Shown here: piece after piece, positions 37,791 to 49,032 of the stretch
Layout: each line of letters starts with the position of its first letter
Position numbering within the stretch: the stretch's first letter is position 1
NCBI GenBank assembly: GCA_024803745.1
Contig: JANJXV010000020.1
Location: forward strand, 18,578,777 to 18,642,776
Direction of reading: 5' to 3'
DNA from: Megascapheus bottae
Lineage: Eukaryota > Chordata > Mammalia > Rodentia > Geomyidae
DNA: 64,000 nt
Translations under genes and position numbers: made by a program
Notes under the pieces: generated by a model
The model's input: only the letters and a program-made list of their open reading frames with translations
Database searches by the model: none
Told to the model about the DNA's origin: nothing

Positions 37791-38070
37791 AAAACTCTAC
37801 TGGCTACACATCTCAAGTGGTAGAGTTCTTTTTTTTTTTGGCCAGTCCTGGGGCTTGAACTCATGGCCTAAGCAATATTCTTGGGCTTTCTCAAGGCTAG
37901 TGCTCTACCACTTGAGCCACAGCACCACTTCCAGCTTTTTCTACGTATATGATACTGAGGAACTAATCTCAGGTCTTCCTGCATGTTCAACAAGCACTGT
38001 ACCACTAGGCCAAGTTCCTAGTCATCAAGTGGTACAGTACAAGGTTTTGACTTTAATCCCTAGTACTGCC
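37791..38070 (+). mobile_element. Old ID-like SINE interrupted by IDL-Geo
   Basis: gctacacatctcaagtggta (A-box region) at 37803-37822 is continued on the far side of the insertion by tcaagtggtacagtacaagg and ttaatccctagtactgcc (38025-38070). The split element is an ID-type monomer in plus orientation. Confidence 0.7.
37826..38024 (-). mobile_element. IDL-Geo SINE nested in an ID element
   Basis: T-run, ggccagtcctggggcttgaa, cttgagccacagcaccactt, accactaggccaagttccta: reverse complement of the full dimer. A 13-bp target-site duplication with one mismatch, tcaagtggtagag (37813-37825) and tcaagtggtacag (38025-38037), lies within the host ID element. Confidence 0.92.
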
Positions 38071-38423
38071 AAACATGTACTGGGGATTAAAACTGGGTAG
38101 ATACTTCAGTCCAACTTTAGCTGGAAAAAAATGGTCTACCATAATGCCCGTGGGTAACATAGGATGGAATGAGACTGGAGTTCATTGTAGGGTTTGTGTG
38201 CATTTTCAGTAACACGACTAGAATTCCCCCCACAGACTCAGTTAACACAAAGGAAACAATCATTTTCGATGCTACAGCTTCACGTATCCACTAAGCATCA
38301 TCAAAATGGAGTCTGTATAGGAACTGAAAAATGATTTCAGAACTATTATTTTGTCATGACAAAGTCACATAAATATAATGTTGACATGTCACATCCACAC
38401 AAAAAACACACAGAAACTATAAT
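38071..38423. other. Unique sequence, no gene seen
   Basis: Nothing recognised. Confidence 0.5.
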
Positions 38424-38566
38424 AAGAATGGACCAGATGGTGCATTAATTCCCATACATTGATACCCTTTCACATGTCTTTATGCACCATCTATCTGGCA
38501 AATATCATATAACCCTTCTATTAATTACAATAAAAAACATATGAAAAAAAAGAATGGACCAGATGG
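38424..38566 (+). mobile_element. Mini L1 insertion with 5' inversion
   Basis: The flanking 17-mer aagaatggaccagatgg is perfectly duplicated (38424-38440 and 38550-38566). Between the copies, 38441 to about 38484 is the L1 3'UTR in minus orientation (tgcattaattcccatacatt, gataccctttcacatgtc), and about 38485-38549 is the same 3'UTR in plus orientation (ctatctggcaaatatcatat, ttctattaattacaataaaa) ending in poly-A. The two pieces are adjacent in the L1 consensus, so this is a twin-primed, extremely truncated L1. Confidence 0.93.
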
Positions 38567-38689
38567 TTCAGAAGTTACTCTATCCGCAAGCAGCATTTAT
38601 TGAGTACTCAATATAAACCAAGAAGTTATTTTTTTCCATTCATGGACACTCTCCATGAGCTCTTCTACTCAAGACAAGCACTCCTAGCA

Positions 38690-38773
38690 CTAGTTCTGAA
38701 CTTTTCTGTTTATGTGGCACTGAGGAATTGAACCTAGGCAAGCATTCTACCACTAAGCCACATTCTCAGCCCA
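38690..38773 (-). mobile_element. IDL left-monomer fragment
   Basis: ctgtttatgtggcactgagg, attgaacctaggcaagcatt and accactaagccacattctca are the reverse complement of the ID-like monomer, with a short deletion around the B-box. Confidence 0.75.
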
Positions 38774-39689
38774 TATTCCATTTAAAAATGGGGGGAAGTC
38801 AGCCTGATGCAAATATTAACACTAAGGCTCTCAGTGATTCAGTCTATCCCAAGGCCTTCTTGTGGAAGCCAGAATACTGCTTATCTCCAAGGCCAAAGAT
38901 TTATAAACACTGATAAGAAAGTGCCTTTGAAGAGACTTGTGATAAGACCTATAATTCACATAAAATGTCTTTTGTTAGTACTTTGTATTGATTCATAACT
39001 GTTGTATGGATTAGGAAGTAGAGATAAACAGCAGTACAAAATAATACCTAAAATTCCATCCTCATCAGCATACCCTGCTGAGTGTGAGATATATTATATC
39101 TATATCTCACATTCAGAAATGTCAAAGCACCAAGAATTATTATAATTAACAAATAATAATTCTCTGCAAAAAAACCCAATGGCAGGCAGGTCACTAGTTT
39201 AGAACCTAATGAATTGAAATAAATTATTAAAGTTTGACCAATCATGTATCAGTACAAGATAAACAATAATAATAATTGATAGTGGAAAGACTAAGATTCA
39301 GACTACAGTCCTGACAAAATAGAATGTTTTCCTAAAAAAATGAATGTTTCACCTATGGTACATGATATGCCATTGATAATCTAGGCATCTTCCTAAGATG
39401 TAAACTCATTACCAGCCCCACTGAAGTGGTTTAGTAGAATAAAATAATACTTGGGCTTTTAATCACAGTTAATGCCAGTGTTTTCTGGGATTTTTTTTGT
39501 AGTTTCAAAATATCTTATGTGCTTGATTTATTCATTAAAATAATAATAATGTGTTTAATATGTTCTGAGACTTCATTTTAATATTTTTAAAATTTGATTT
39601 AATTGCTTCTCATTAAATTTTATTGATATTGCTGTCTTTCAAGACAGGAAAATGAGATGTCTGTTTTCCTATCTTTTTCAACTTCAGCA
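38774..39689. other. Unique AT-rich sequence, no gene seen
   Basis: A perfect 11-bp inverted repeat with a 7-bp spacer lies at 39083-39111 (arms tgtgagatata and tatatctcaca). Nothing else is recognised. Confidence 0.5.
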
Positions 39690-39910
39690 ATGCTTAAGAA
39701 GTTTACAGCAATAAGAATTTTGCTGATTTTATATAGGTAAAATTAAGTTTGAGTGTTCTTATTACATAAAAGTACAACTGAGCTTTCATTTTGATTTTGT
39801 AGCCTGAAACTTTCTCAATATATTTTAAAGTAATAGTATGTGTGTTTGTTAATATGTGTTCTCTACATGCCAGTTCATTTCTTTTCCCCTTCTTTTCTCT
39901 AGAATGACAA
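39690..39910 (-). mobile_element. Old L1 reverse-transcriptase region fragment
   Basis: Plus strand gattttgtagcctgaaactt with the following tctcaatatattttaaagta is antisense to a well-known stretch of the L1 ORF2 reverse transcriptase. Highly diverged. Confidence 0.5.
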
Positions 39911-40479
39911 TTTATGAAGTGATCAAGGCATCCAAGCATTCAAAGATATTAGAATAAGTTAGCCACTGCTAACTGCTTTCAGCCATTTAGGCATTACATG
40001 AAAAGAACATTCATTTCCCCATTCAATTATATGGTCAAAACAATATTTTCATGCCTTTTAATGACTGCATAATGAAGGCCAATACATTTTTTAATCCATT
40101 TGATATACGTGAATTGGTCATAGCTTCCCATTGCTGGAGATCCTATAACCTATTTTCTGCACCTGGTAAACTCTGTGTTTTACATTTTTTTGTAATGTGG
40201 TAGCTGAAGATGAACCTGCACAACCAAATCTTAAGCCCCTCAACATGAGACTCAATTAGTCTAGAAATTTATCTAGGTCTATAGTAGAGTTTCCACATTT
40301 ATCTCATTGTTCAAATAGCTTACAATTGAACAATTTTAATTCCATCTCGGCTTTTGGGGTTGTCATGTTTGTTCTTATTGGTAGCAATAAGAAGTCCTCA
40401 CCTCTAGTTTTAACTCAGCCTTCTTTCAGAAGTGGATGATTGGTATACAAGGCCAATTTCTTGGTTAAAATGCAGTCTC
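39911..40479. other. Unique sequence, no gene seen
   Basis: Nothing recognised with confidence. Confidence 0.45.
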
Positions 40480-40575
40480 ACACTCATTTTCTCTAGCTGT
40501 CATGGAACTATGATTTTCCTGATCTCTCTGTTAAGTACCTAGGATTGCAGATATGAGCCACCATATCTGGAAAAA
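40480..40575 (-). mobile_element. Old B1-like SINE fragment
   Basis: ctctctgttaagtacctagg and attgcagatatgagccacca are the reverse complement of the B1 head. The rest is decayed. Confidence 0.6.
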
Positions 40576-41385
40576 TTCTTTATATTTTAGATAAGCGTTT
40601 TGTTTTAAAGTTTCATTATATCAATGTTTGAGTTCACATTTTCTGTACAATATGATTTCAATAGATGGCTATTTCTTAAAAAAAATTAACTTCAATGTCT
40701 TGGGGAAAATACTTCAATGTCAGTGTAAATTTTCACTATTTTTCAGTCCTTCCTCAATGATATGAGGTCCACGTTAATAACACTGGAATAAAACACGTTT
40801 TCCATTTGAAGGAGCACTATGAATGAAATAATGTTTAACCTGCCAGTTGCATTCTTTTTAGGAATATGTTATTATATCATCAGAAAGATAAATGCTGAGC
40901 AGCAGTAACACAATTTGTTATCATTCCGTCACTAGGCTTGTTTGTATATTGCTTCTCAATACCTTTTAGACATACTCATGTTCAATAATGAAAACCTAGA
41001 ATTACTTAGGAAATAGTAATTGCAGGTTTGCAAAGATGGCATTGCAATTCCAACAGAAAGCTCAAGTGCCAGCAGCATGATATCAGAACTCGACTGTTTC
41101 TTATAATAAGTTGCCTTCAAAAAGTCAGCAGGTGAAATTAAAATCACATTTCTTAACATCTCCTGAAGACTGCAGCTGAGTACGCGCCCAGTGATTTTAT
41201 TCCAACCATCAGGCATTCTTGACTTCATCAAGTGAGAGAAAACACTAGTCACTGGTCTGTGAAATTGCATTATATTTAAGGTTTAACATTTACTATTTTA
41301 AGACTATCTCAAATCTCATATGTACTAAGAGAGTGAGTTTATTCAAATCTATGAAAATTTAAAAAGACGGTCTCATACACTGTAT

Positions 41386-41435
<50 letters not shown>

Positions 41436-41621
41436 TATGTCATGGTCTCAGCTATGGGCAAAAGGTTAGAATTGCTATTGCCTCGTTCACTTGCTGTTAT
41501 ATAGACATGTCCAATCAGAATCCATGCTGTACAAGCACAAACCCTTCCTTTTTCCAGGCTTTAATTTGTGTGTACAGACGCTTGCAAATGACATCATAAG
41601 ACAGCACTTTCTTTATCTTTT
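40576..41621. other. Unique sequence, no gene seen
   Basis: A 104-codon minus-strand open frame at 40956-41270 shows no recognisable motif and no splice or promoter context; I treat it as chance. A (TACA)n(TA)n repeat lies at 41382-41436. Confidence 0.45.
41382..41436. repeat. (TACA)n(TA)n microsatellite
   Basis: TACA units followed by a pure TA run of about 13 units. Confidence 0.95.
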
Positions 41622-41818
41622 AAAGGCATTTAGGGCTGGGAGTTTGACCTAGTGGTAGAGTGCTGCCTAGCAGGCACAAAGACCCAAGTTCCTCAGTACC
41701 ACATACATAGAAAAAAGCCAGAAGTGGTCCTGAGGCTCAAGTGGTAGAGCTTGAGAAAGTCCAAGGACAGTGCTCAGGCCCTGAGCTCAAGCCTAGGACT
41801 GGCAAAAAAAAAGGCATT
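41622..41818 (+). mobile_element. IDL-Geo SINE with target-site duplication
   Basis: agggctgggagtttgaccta, acatacatagaaaaaagcca, agaagtggtcctgaggctca, tcaagcctaggactggcaaa. The 9-bp sequence aaaggcatt flanks it at 41622-41630 and 41810-41818. A short deletion in the right monomer removes part of the 'agagctctagccttgag' stretch. Confidence 0.92.
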
Positions 41819-44092
41819 GTACAGAACAGAAGTTTGTATTTGAAGAGTCTGCCTCTTTAGTGGATCACTTCAAAAAGAGCTTAAAAAAATCATGTACCAC
41901 TATAAATAATCTGGAGGAAGTACATACAAGAAAAGAGGAAGGGTCAAATTTCTCTAAGTACTTATGAAAATACAGAGTTAAACTGATCATACTCTGTGAG
42001 TGGCAGCCACTCAGTGAATTAGCCAACGAGTTTCAATATAAACAAGTTCATGGTAAAATATTGAGGGGAAAAAGTTTCAATATAAAATGATGGTTTGCAA
42101 GCTTTAGTTATTCAACAAGTAAAGGAACAAGAATCTTTGTGACTTGTGCCCTGGAAAATATTCTGTTGCTTACTAAAGAAGGTTATTAGCGAGTTGATTC
42201 CCCTCCTAAGTTTTGGAAATCCAGAATGAAGTATTAGCATAGTCACTGCTACAAAGTGCAACAAGTTATAGTTTATTATATTGCATAACTTCCAGTGTGC
42301 CCTATTATATGAAGTAGACAAAAAGATTAAGGAAACAGAAATTTAAAAATCAAGAGTATATCAATATAGACCTTCTGATTTGAAAGATCGAATATCATAT
42401 AATCATGAGGAAAAAAGAAATAATACAACCATAATTAATCTGAAAACTATAATACTTCTTTATCAAATCTCAGCATAGGTAAAGAAAGCTTAAAGACTCC
42501 AGTTAAACAAAAATGTTCAAGAGAAAAAGGGAGATTAGGGAAGGTTGAGAGGATACTATCATAAGCTTACAGAGAGGAAAGTAAAAATATTAATCTTAGA
42601 TTTGATTGGAAGGGGGAAAATGTATAAATATACTATGTATATTTAAATTTAACATAGTATATATATATGTATATATATATGTATATATGTAAAGTTACAA
42701 TCATATAAAGGAATTCTATGGGGATACAACTCTATTGCCTGGTTATAGAAAGAAGAGATAAAAGAGGACCAGAGAGTCAAGCATTTGACTATTTTAGCGG
42801 AAATAAACAAGCAGGATATAAACAAGCTAATATTGGAATACTATAATATTCATATCAGAGATATGTATCTTAAAAGCTGAAATTTGAGTAATCACTAAAA
42901 CAACACACCTCACACATATTCACAGGGTCTTCTCTCCAGTGACTGGGGATATTTTACTTTTCTATTTTGATTTAGTTTGTTGGGTATTTGAATTTGGTCT
43001 TTAGGTCTCTCCACAAGCTCCAATTTTGCTCTGCCCTAGAATTTAAGGAACTTGGGTCAGAAATGTTCACAGTGTCCTTTCCAAAAACAAGTCTTTATCT
43101 TAGAAGGAAGTTTACTAGCCAGCTGTGCAACTCAAAATTAGACATTCCACACATTAGAAATAGTTTTATGCTAGAAAATTCCCTTGTTTTGTCTGTTTGA
43201 TTCATATATTTAAATAGGAATAGGCACCCTCTCTAAGAGAACCTCGATTGGAATGATGACTAAATACAGATACGGTATCAAGCCAGACACTGGTAGGAAG
43301 CATGAAACACAAGCAATTTATTACTCAGGGGTCCTACCAAGGGTAGAGTTTCTGACAGAGGTATACATGAGGTCAGGATGTGGCAGAAAACACAGTCAGT
43401 GGGTGGGGGAAAAGACTGAGCTCTGCAGGATTATGTATGTATTAAAGTTTATAAATCTTGGTCCTTGAATCTATCTCATAGGATTTCAAACCCTAGTGTA
43501 AAACAGGTAGGTTGTAAAGAGACTTTGATGTTGGCCGTCAGACTTACTATGCTCTGCAACTCTGGCGTGTGTTCAGTTTTGAGCTAGTAGGAGGAAGAAC
43601 AAATAGGCTTTATTGCAGCTAACCACATGTTGAGAGAATGCTTTAATCATGTGATGGGTTAGAATTTTGTATCAAAATCAGATACATTTATCAGATGTAT
43701 TTTAAACATGTTTTGGCATTTACCAGTTGAATAAATTACCAGTTGATTCTATTAGTTAATTCACATATACAAGTAAAAATTAAAATGATACTATTAATTT
43801 TATGATATGGCTTGGAAGCAGGATGTATACTATTTTTCAAGAATTAAAAAGACAAAATGTAAAATCTTATATGGCTTTTAGAATCATGAAGTTCATAAAT
43901 CTAAATTGCTTTAATGAAACTATCATATATGTCACAAGACTTGCTCACCCATGAAATTAATTTACTACTGGTAATCTAGAGGCTGGCCATGCTAAGGAAA
44001 TTATTGTGTTTATGATACAGTTCAGATCAAGATCTCAAATTAAAGCATTAAGTTGCTCCTGGAAATGTAATTTTGTAACTTCCCAGCCTTTG
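41819..44092. other. Mostly unique; TA repeat at 42.66 kb and LTR-like text at 43.27-43.64 kb
   Basis: No gene is recognised. 42654-42693 is a TA-rich repeat. 43260-43640 read on the minus strand contains AATAAA in gagtaataaattgcttgtg, reminiscent of an LTR R/U5 border, but no TG...CA ends or duplication were found. Confidence 0.4.
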
Positions 44093-44226
44093 CAGAGAGA
44101 GAAGGGAAGAGAAAATGGAAAATATTGGAGGGAGAGTCAGAGAAGAGAAAAGAAAAGAAAGAAGAAGAAAGAGAAAGAGAGGGTAAGAGAGAAGGGGAGA
44201 GGAGAAAAATTAGGAGAGGAGAAAAA
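44093..44226. repeat. Purine-rich (GAGA/GAAA)n low-complexity tract
   Basis: Almost pure A/G on the plus strand for about 130 bp, explaining the lysine/glutamate-rich plus frame and the serine/leucine-rich minus frame. Confidence 0.9.
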
Positions 44227-45039
44227 TATGAATCAATTTCAACTACCATGTCTATAAAGTGGTAAGAATTTTTAATTTTGTGAGATTTACAAATTATAGA
44301 ACCTACCAAGAAAGAAGAGATAAATGTAAAACACCTGTAAAAACTTCATATTATAATTCAATATTAATTTATTTTTTGCAAATAGCTCTCTATAATGAAA
44401 TGTTAAATATTCATGCAGCCACAGCAGGTCGTAAGAAGGTATGCCTCAATTTTTCATCTGTAATTGTGATGCATATTTCAATTTAACTATGATTGTTATT
44501 TTACTTGGTGTTTCATATAATGCTGACATTGAAGTTAAATTATTTCTCTGAATGCAGGCAGCTGGCATTACTAATCTTATTAGGAAAAATGTGGGCTTGC
44601 ATAGCTGTAGCAATGTTAACCTTTACAAAACTTTTCATAGCCTTTTTTATGTCTGCTGTCTTTACACTTCAAGTTTGTTAGAGAACTTGTCCTATCAGTA
44701 CATTACAGAATCAAATTTAATGATCATTTTAGTTACTTTCAGAAAATGCAGTTAATGTTTCTGATATGCAATAGAGTATTTTAGCTCTACACAAAAATAT
44801 ATTGTCTGGGTGCCCCTGAGTGAAACCTAATGAGTCTAGCCCTAGGTTAAGGAGTAGAAAGTAAGATTACAAGTATTTCAAACAAGTTTTTACCAATAGG
44901 AAGACATGGTTTCTGTTAAAGAATAAAATATATACATTGAACCTATAATTCAAAGGGTACAAAAGTCAGTAAAATTAGTCAGGAAGAGAACTGCTCAAGA
45001 GAAAAACATCAGACTTGAAAACCAGTAGTATCCTAGCAC
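44227..45039. other. Unique AT-rich sequence, no gene seen
   Basis: Nothing recognised. Confidence 0.5.
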
Positions 45040-45320
45040 TGAATGAGGGCTTATGTATGTCATCCTATCTACTTATTTGGGAGATTGGAAAGGGATGACT
45101 GCGGTTCAAGGTGAGCCTAGCAAAACAAGTCTTAGAAATAAACAACCAAAACATCTAGAAAATAATCAGCCACAATAGGGCCACTGGTAGAGCATTAGCC
45201 TAACAATCAAGGAGCACTGAGTTGAAACCCCAGCACTAGCAAAATGAGTCAGCAGGACCATGGGTTCAAAGCTAACCTAGGCTATCTAGACTCAGTTTCA
45301 GAAAAATATAAAAAGAACAA
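45040..45320 (+). mobile_element. Old B1-ID type dimer SINE plus B1 piece
   Basis: catcctatctacttatttgg and gcggttcaaggtgagcctag (B1 part) are followed by gggccactggtagagcatta and gttgaaaccccagcactagc (ID-like right monomer with A- and B-box-like text). 45250-45320 (gcaggaccatgggttcaaag) is a further B1-like scrap. This right monomer is closer to a plain ID than the Geo form. Confidence 0.6.
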
Positions 45321-45834
45321 CATAAAGCTCTTAAAAGAATGCCTACTTAAGATTTAGTTGACTAGGGTATTTTCACTAAGAAAAGTGAAAATCTTAATCA
45401 GTGTAAGCAGTCTAATAAATTCTTATATTTGAATATATATTAGACTACACAATCCGTTTGCTTCTAGCATGAAGAAAAGAGTAATCATTGGACAATAGTG
45501 CAGGATGTTTTCTGGGATGATGTTCACGGTCATCATCTTGACCTTGCCAGCTGCCCCAGGTTCTGCCACACCTAGCACATATCAGGGAGAAGAAGCCTCT
45601 TTGGATGACTGACAGTGAAGTTATCATACTCTTAGTTTTTATGCCACCAGAGTGTACCAGCCTGGTAGATTTTCAAATATGTAAGCCCTCTGATGTAAAG
45701 GAAACAAAGGAGCCAGAGGAAAATCCATGGTAACATTTAAAGTTCTTTTGAGATAGGATATGTATATTCCTATACTATCATTAATATAATATAGGAAATC
45801 TAAGCCTGGGAAATACAACAAAAGAAAGAAATGA
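45321..45834. other. Unique sequence, no gene assigned
   Basis: 45460-45640 is less AT-rich and contains a 60-codon minus frame without recognisable motif. Nothing is assigned. Confidence 0.45.
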
Positions 45835-46345
45835 TCCAAACAGAGAAAGAAGAAGTCAAATTATCCTATTTACAAATGTAAATGGGATCTTGTATCTATA
45901 GGTCCTGAAAGACTGGTCCAAAACTCGTAGAGCTTATAAACACTTTGGGTAAAGTGGCAGGACAAAAAGTCAAAACATTTAAATCAGTAGCTTTTGGGAA
46001 GAATGAGATAGAAATTAGGAAAACAATTCTATTCACAATAGCCTCAAAATAAAAATACCTAGGAATAAACCTTGCTAAGAAGGTGAAGAACCTTTACATT
46101 GAAAACTAGAAAGCCTTGAAAAAAGAAATTAAAGAGGACACCATATGTGGAAAGATAGTCTTTATGGACTGGAAGAACTGATATCGTGAAAAGTCCATAC
46201 TGTCAATGATCTATAAATACAATGTAATACCCCAAAATACCTCAATGTCACTCTTCTACAAATATAGAAAAAAAATTCTAAAGTCCATAGGAAAGCAAAA
46301 AGGTCTCAAATACCTGAAGTAATCTTAACAAAGGAAACAAAATAT
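45835..46345 (+). mobile_element. L1 ORF2 fragment (reverse-transcriptase C-terminal side)
   Basis: Text such as acaattctattcacaatagc, ctcaaaataaaaatacctag, gaacctttacattgaaaact and gaagaactgatatcgtgaaa follows L1 ORF2 just downstream of the FADD box. Multiple stops. A SINE inserted at its right end is itself broken by two later L1s. Confidence 0.8.
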
Positions 46346-46408
46346 AAAGCACTTTTGGCTCACATGTGTAATACTATCAACATAGGAACCTGAGATCTGA
46401 GAATATTG

Positions 46409-47153
46409 GTTTTTTTGTTTTTTGGTTTGGTTTTTTTTGCATTTTTTATTGTAATTAGTAAAAGGGTTACATGATATTTGCCAGATAGAAGGTGCATTAA
46501 TTCACATACATTGATACCCTTTCACATGTCTTGGTACCCATTTCCCCCCACACCCCCCCCCATCTGTCTTGGTTTTCCCCCCTTCCCTATCAAATTTCAA
46601 ATAACCAAATACAAATAAATGCAATATATCAGATAACAAAGTGAGATACTGTAACAATATGAGATAACCAAGGGACAGCAAAGGAGATGAGAGACAACAT
46701 AGGACATTAAGGACAACAATCATTCGTTATATGGCTTTTGTTTCAATATCCTGGAGGTCCTTTCAATTAGCTTCATACTATATGGCCTTATGTATCAAGA
46801 TTTTGCTCTATTGCAGATCTCTGCTAGTAGAGCCCAAGGTTTCTACTGATTATGACGAACGAGGGAAACCATTGAGCCTAAGTTTCTTTGAGTCTGGCTT
46901 ACTTCACTTAATATGATTTTTTCTAAGTCTTTCCATTTCCTAACAAATGGGGCGATGTCATTCTTTCTGACAGCAGCATAGAATTCCATTGTGTACAAAT
47001 ACCACAACTTGTTGATCCACTCATCAACTGAGGGACATCTAGGTTGGTTCCATATCTTTGCTATGGTGAATAGTGCTGCAATGAACATTATTGTGCTAGT
47101 GGATTTAGTATGCCCTTGTTTCTGGATGGTTGGGTAAATGCCAAGTAGTGGGA
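46409..47153 (-). mobile_element. 5'-truncated L1: ORF2 C-terminus and 3'UTR
   Basis: Minus-strand frame ending at 46843 encodes the normal L1 ORF2 C-terminus (ALFTIAKIWNQPRCPSVDEW, LWYLYTMEFYAAVRKND, LEKIILSEVSQTQ). The 3'UTR follows to 46409 with its C-rich (plus-strand) tract at 46541-46583. A probable 7-bp target-site duplication, aatattg, lies at 46402-46408 and 47154-47160. The target is the B1-Geo SINE. This is the best-preserved L1 coding remnant in the window, but it covers only the last 100 or so codons. Confidence 0.9.
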
Positions 47154-47197
47154 AATATTGTTTCAAAGCCATCCACATCAAGAAAGTTCACAAGATT

Positions 47198-48365
47198 CTT
47201 TTTTTTCCATTTGTCAGAGCATATATTCTTTTTTCTTTTTTCATATATTTTTATGGTAATTAATAGAAGGGTTACATTATATTCACCAGATAGAAGGTAC
47301 ATTATTTTACATATTTGATACCCTTTTTTTCTCATGTACCCGTGTCCCTTCCCCCACCCAAATATTCATGTATAAAATATAGCAGATAACCAGGTGAAAT
47401 ACTGTAACAATATGAGATAATCAAGGACAGCAAAAGATATGAAAGACAACATAGTACATTAAGGACAATAATCATTCATTATATGGCTTTTGTTTCTATA
47501 TCCTGAGGGTCCTTTCATTTAGCATCATTCTATATGGCCTATGTATCTAGGTTTTGTTCTATTGTAAATCTGTGCTAGGAGAGGCTAAGGTTTCTGCTGA
47601 TTATGACTAATGAGGGAAACCACTGAGCCAATGTTCCTTTGAGTCTGGCTTACTTCACTTAATATGATTTTTTTCTAAATCTTTCCATTTCCTTACAAAT
47701 GAGGTGATGTCGTTCTTTCTGATAGCATAGAATTCCATTGTGTATAAATACCACATCTTGTTGATCCACTCATCAAATGAGGAGCATTTAAGTTGGTTCC
47801 ATATCTTTGCTATGGTAAATAGTTGTGCTGGTGGCTTTAGTATGACCTTGTTTCTGGACGATTGGGTAAATGCCAAGGAGTGGGAGAACAGGCCTGAAGA
47901 CCAATGGAATAGAACTGAGGACCCAGATATTAACCCACAGTCATATGTCCACCTAATCTTTGATAAGGGAGCCAAAAATATAGAATGGAAGAAAGACAGC
48001 CTCTTCAACAAATGGTGCTGGCAGAACTGGTTAAGCACATGCAGAAAACTAAAGTTGGTTTCTTCTTTGTCACCCTGCACCAGAATTAACTCCAAATGCA
48101 TCAAAGACATCGAGGTAAAAGAAGATACATTGAAAACTTTACAAGAAGGAATAGGAGATACACTAGGTCTCCTTGGCACAGGTCAAAACTTTCTTAATAA
48201 GGACCCAGAAACACAACAAATCAGAGAAAATCTGGCTAAGTGGGACTGCATTAAACTGCAGAGCTTCTGTATGGCAAAGGACATAGCTAGCAAATTAACT
48301 AGAAAGCTTACAGAGTGGGAGAAGATTTTCACTAACCATACAACAAACAAAGGCCTCATCGAAAA
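47198..48365 (-). mobile_element. 5'-inverted (twin-primed) L1 insertion
   Basis: 47198 to about 47884 is L1 in minus orientation (3'UTR then ORF2 C-terminus, encoding FTIAKIWNQLKCSSFDEW and LWYLYTMEF-like text). From about 47885 to 48365 the sequence switches to plus orientation and encodes an upstream ORF2 segment (EDPDINPQSYVHLIFDKGAK, then LAKWDCIKLQSFCMAKDIA). An upstream segment inverted at the 5' end is the hallmark of twin priming. A perfect 11-bp duplication ttcacaagatt (47187-47197 and 48366-48376) brackets it. The 232-codon plus frame at 47740-48438 is a chimera of antisense L1, sense L1 and SINE and is not a gene. Confidence 0.93.
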
Positions 48366-48485
48366 TTCACAAGATTATCTCCCATTAACTGCCCCCAAAG
48401 CCAAAGTTATAGCTGTAGTTCAAGTGGTAGAACACTAACCTTGAGTGCAAAAGCTCAGGAAAAGCACACAGGCATTGAGTTCAAG

Positions 48486-48534
48486 AGCACACACATGCAC
48501 ACGCGCACGCACGCACACACACACACACACACAC
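48486..48534. repeat. (CA)n microsatellite at a SINE tail
   Basis: CA-rich with ATGCA and CGCA variants, then a pure run of about ten CA units, located where the A-rich tail of the split SINE should be. Confidence 0.93.
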
Positions 48535-49032
48535 AGCAATTTAAGAGCAAAATCAAATAGTTTTACTTATTAAAAAAAGAGTTTAACAAGTCAGAGACTG
48601 AATAAACTGGATGTTATATTATCTTTTCCTAGTGAGGACACAGGTAAAAGAAGCTGTCATTTGAAATCAGAACTCTACAGATCACTTGAAATAAATTGCT
48701 AATAAGGACACATTTATTGAACTAAGATTAGATAAATACCCTAAATTAAACTAAAACTGGATAGCTCTTTAACAGAACAATTTTACTGTTTAGGCTATGG
48801 TAATAATCCCTAGATCGGATGGATTTGAGAGTTTACTTTCCTGCTTATCTATCACATAGCGGTGTGTGATGAGAAGGAAGATAATGGAGATCCATCAGAA
48901 ATGAAACCTAGAAAGAAAATACTTTTCCACATTAAGTACACAGAGCCCAATTTGAAGCCTGTCTCACCAGTACAAATCTACCCCATGAGTAACTAAACAT
49001 AGTTAGGAAAGGTGCACAGTATGCTAAGTATG
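48535..49032. other. Unique sequence, no gene seen
   Basis: Nothing recognised. Confidence 0.5.

Larger units (their letters stand above)
46350..48490 (+). mobile_element. B1-Geo dimer SINE split in three by two L1 insertions
   Basis: Piece 1 is 46350-46408 (ttggctcacatgtgtaatac ... cctgagatctgagaatattg), piece 2 is about 47154-47197 (tttcaaagccatccacatca, gaaagttcacaagatt), piece 3 is about 48366-48490 (ttatctcccattaactgccc, gctgtagttcaagtggtaga, caggcattgagttcaag). Placed end to end they follow the B1-Geo order of the intact copies at 20.1 and 62.7 kb. The tail has become the (CA)n at 48486-48534. Confidence 0.85.

Noticed and set aside
40956..41270. 104-codon minus-strand frame in unique sequence
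   Set aside because: No domain, no splice signals, no promoter or Kozak context of note; length is within chance for 64 kb of AT-rich DNA.
44006..44309. Charged plus frame and hydrophobic minus frame
   Set aside because: Produced by the purine-rich low-complexity tract at 44093-44226.
47655..48179. 174-codon minus-strand frame
   Set aside because: Its C-terminal part is genuine L1 ORF2 remnant; its N-terminal part is the antisense of the inverted L1 segment. It is not a host gene.
47740..48438. The longest open frame of the window (232 codons, plus strand)
   Set aside because: It starts in antisense L1, crosses an inversion breakpoint into sense L1 ORF2 and ends in a SINE, so it is a chance chimera of repeats.
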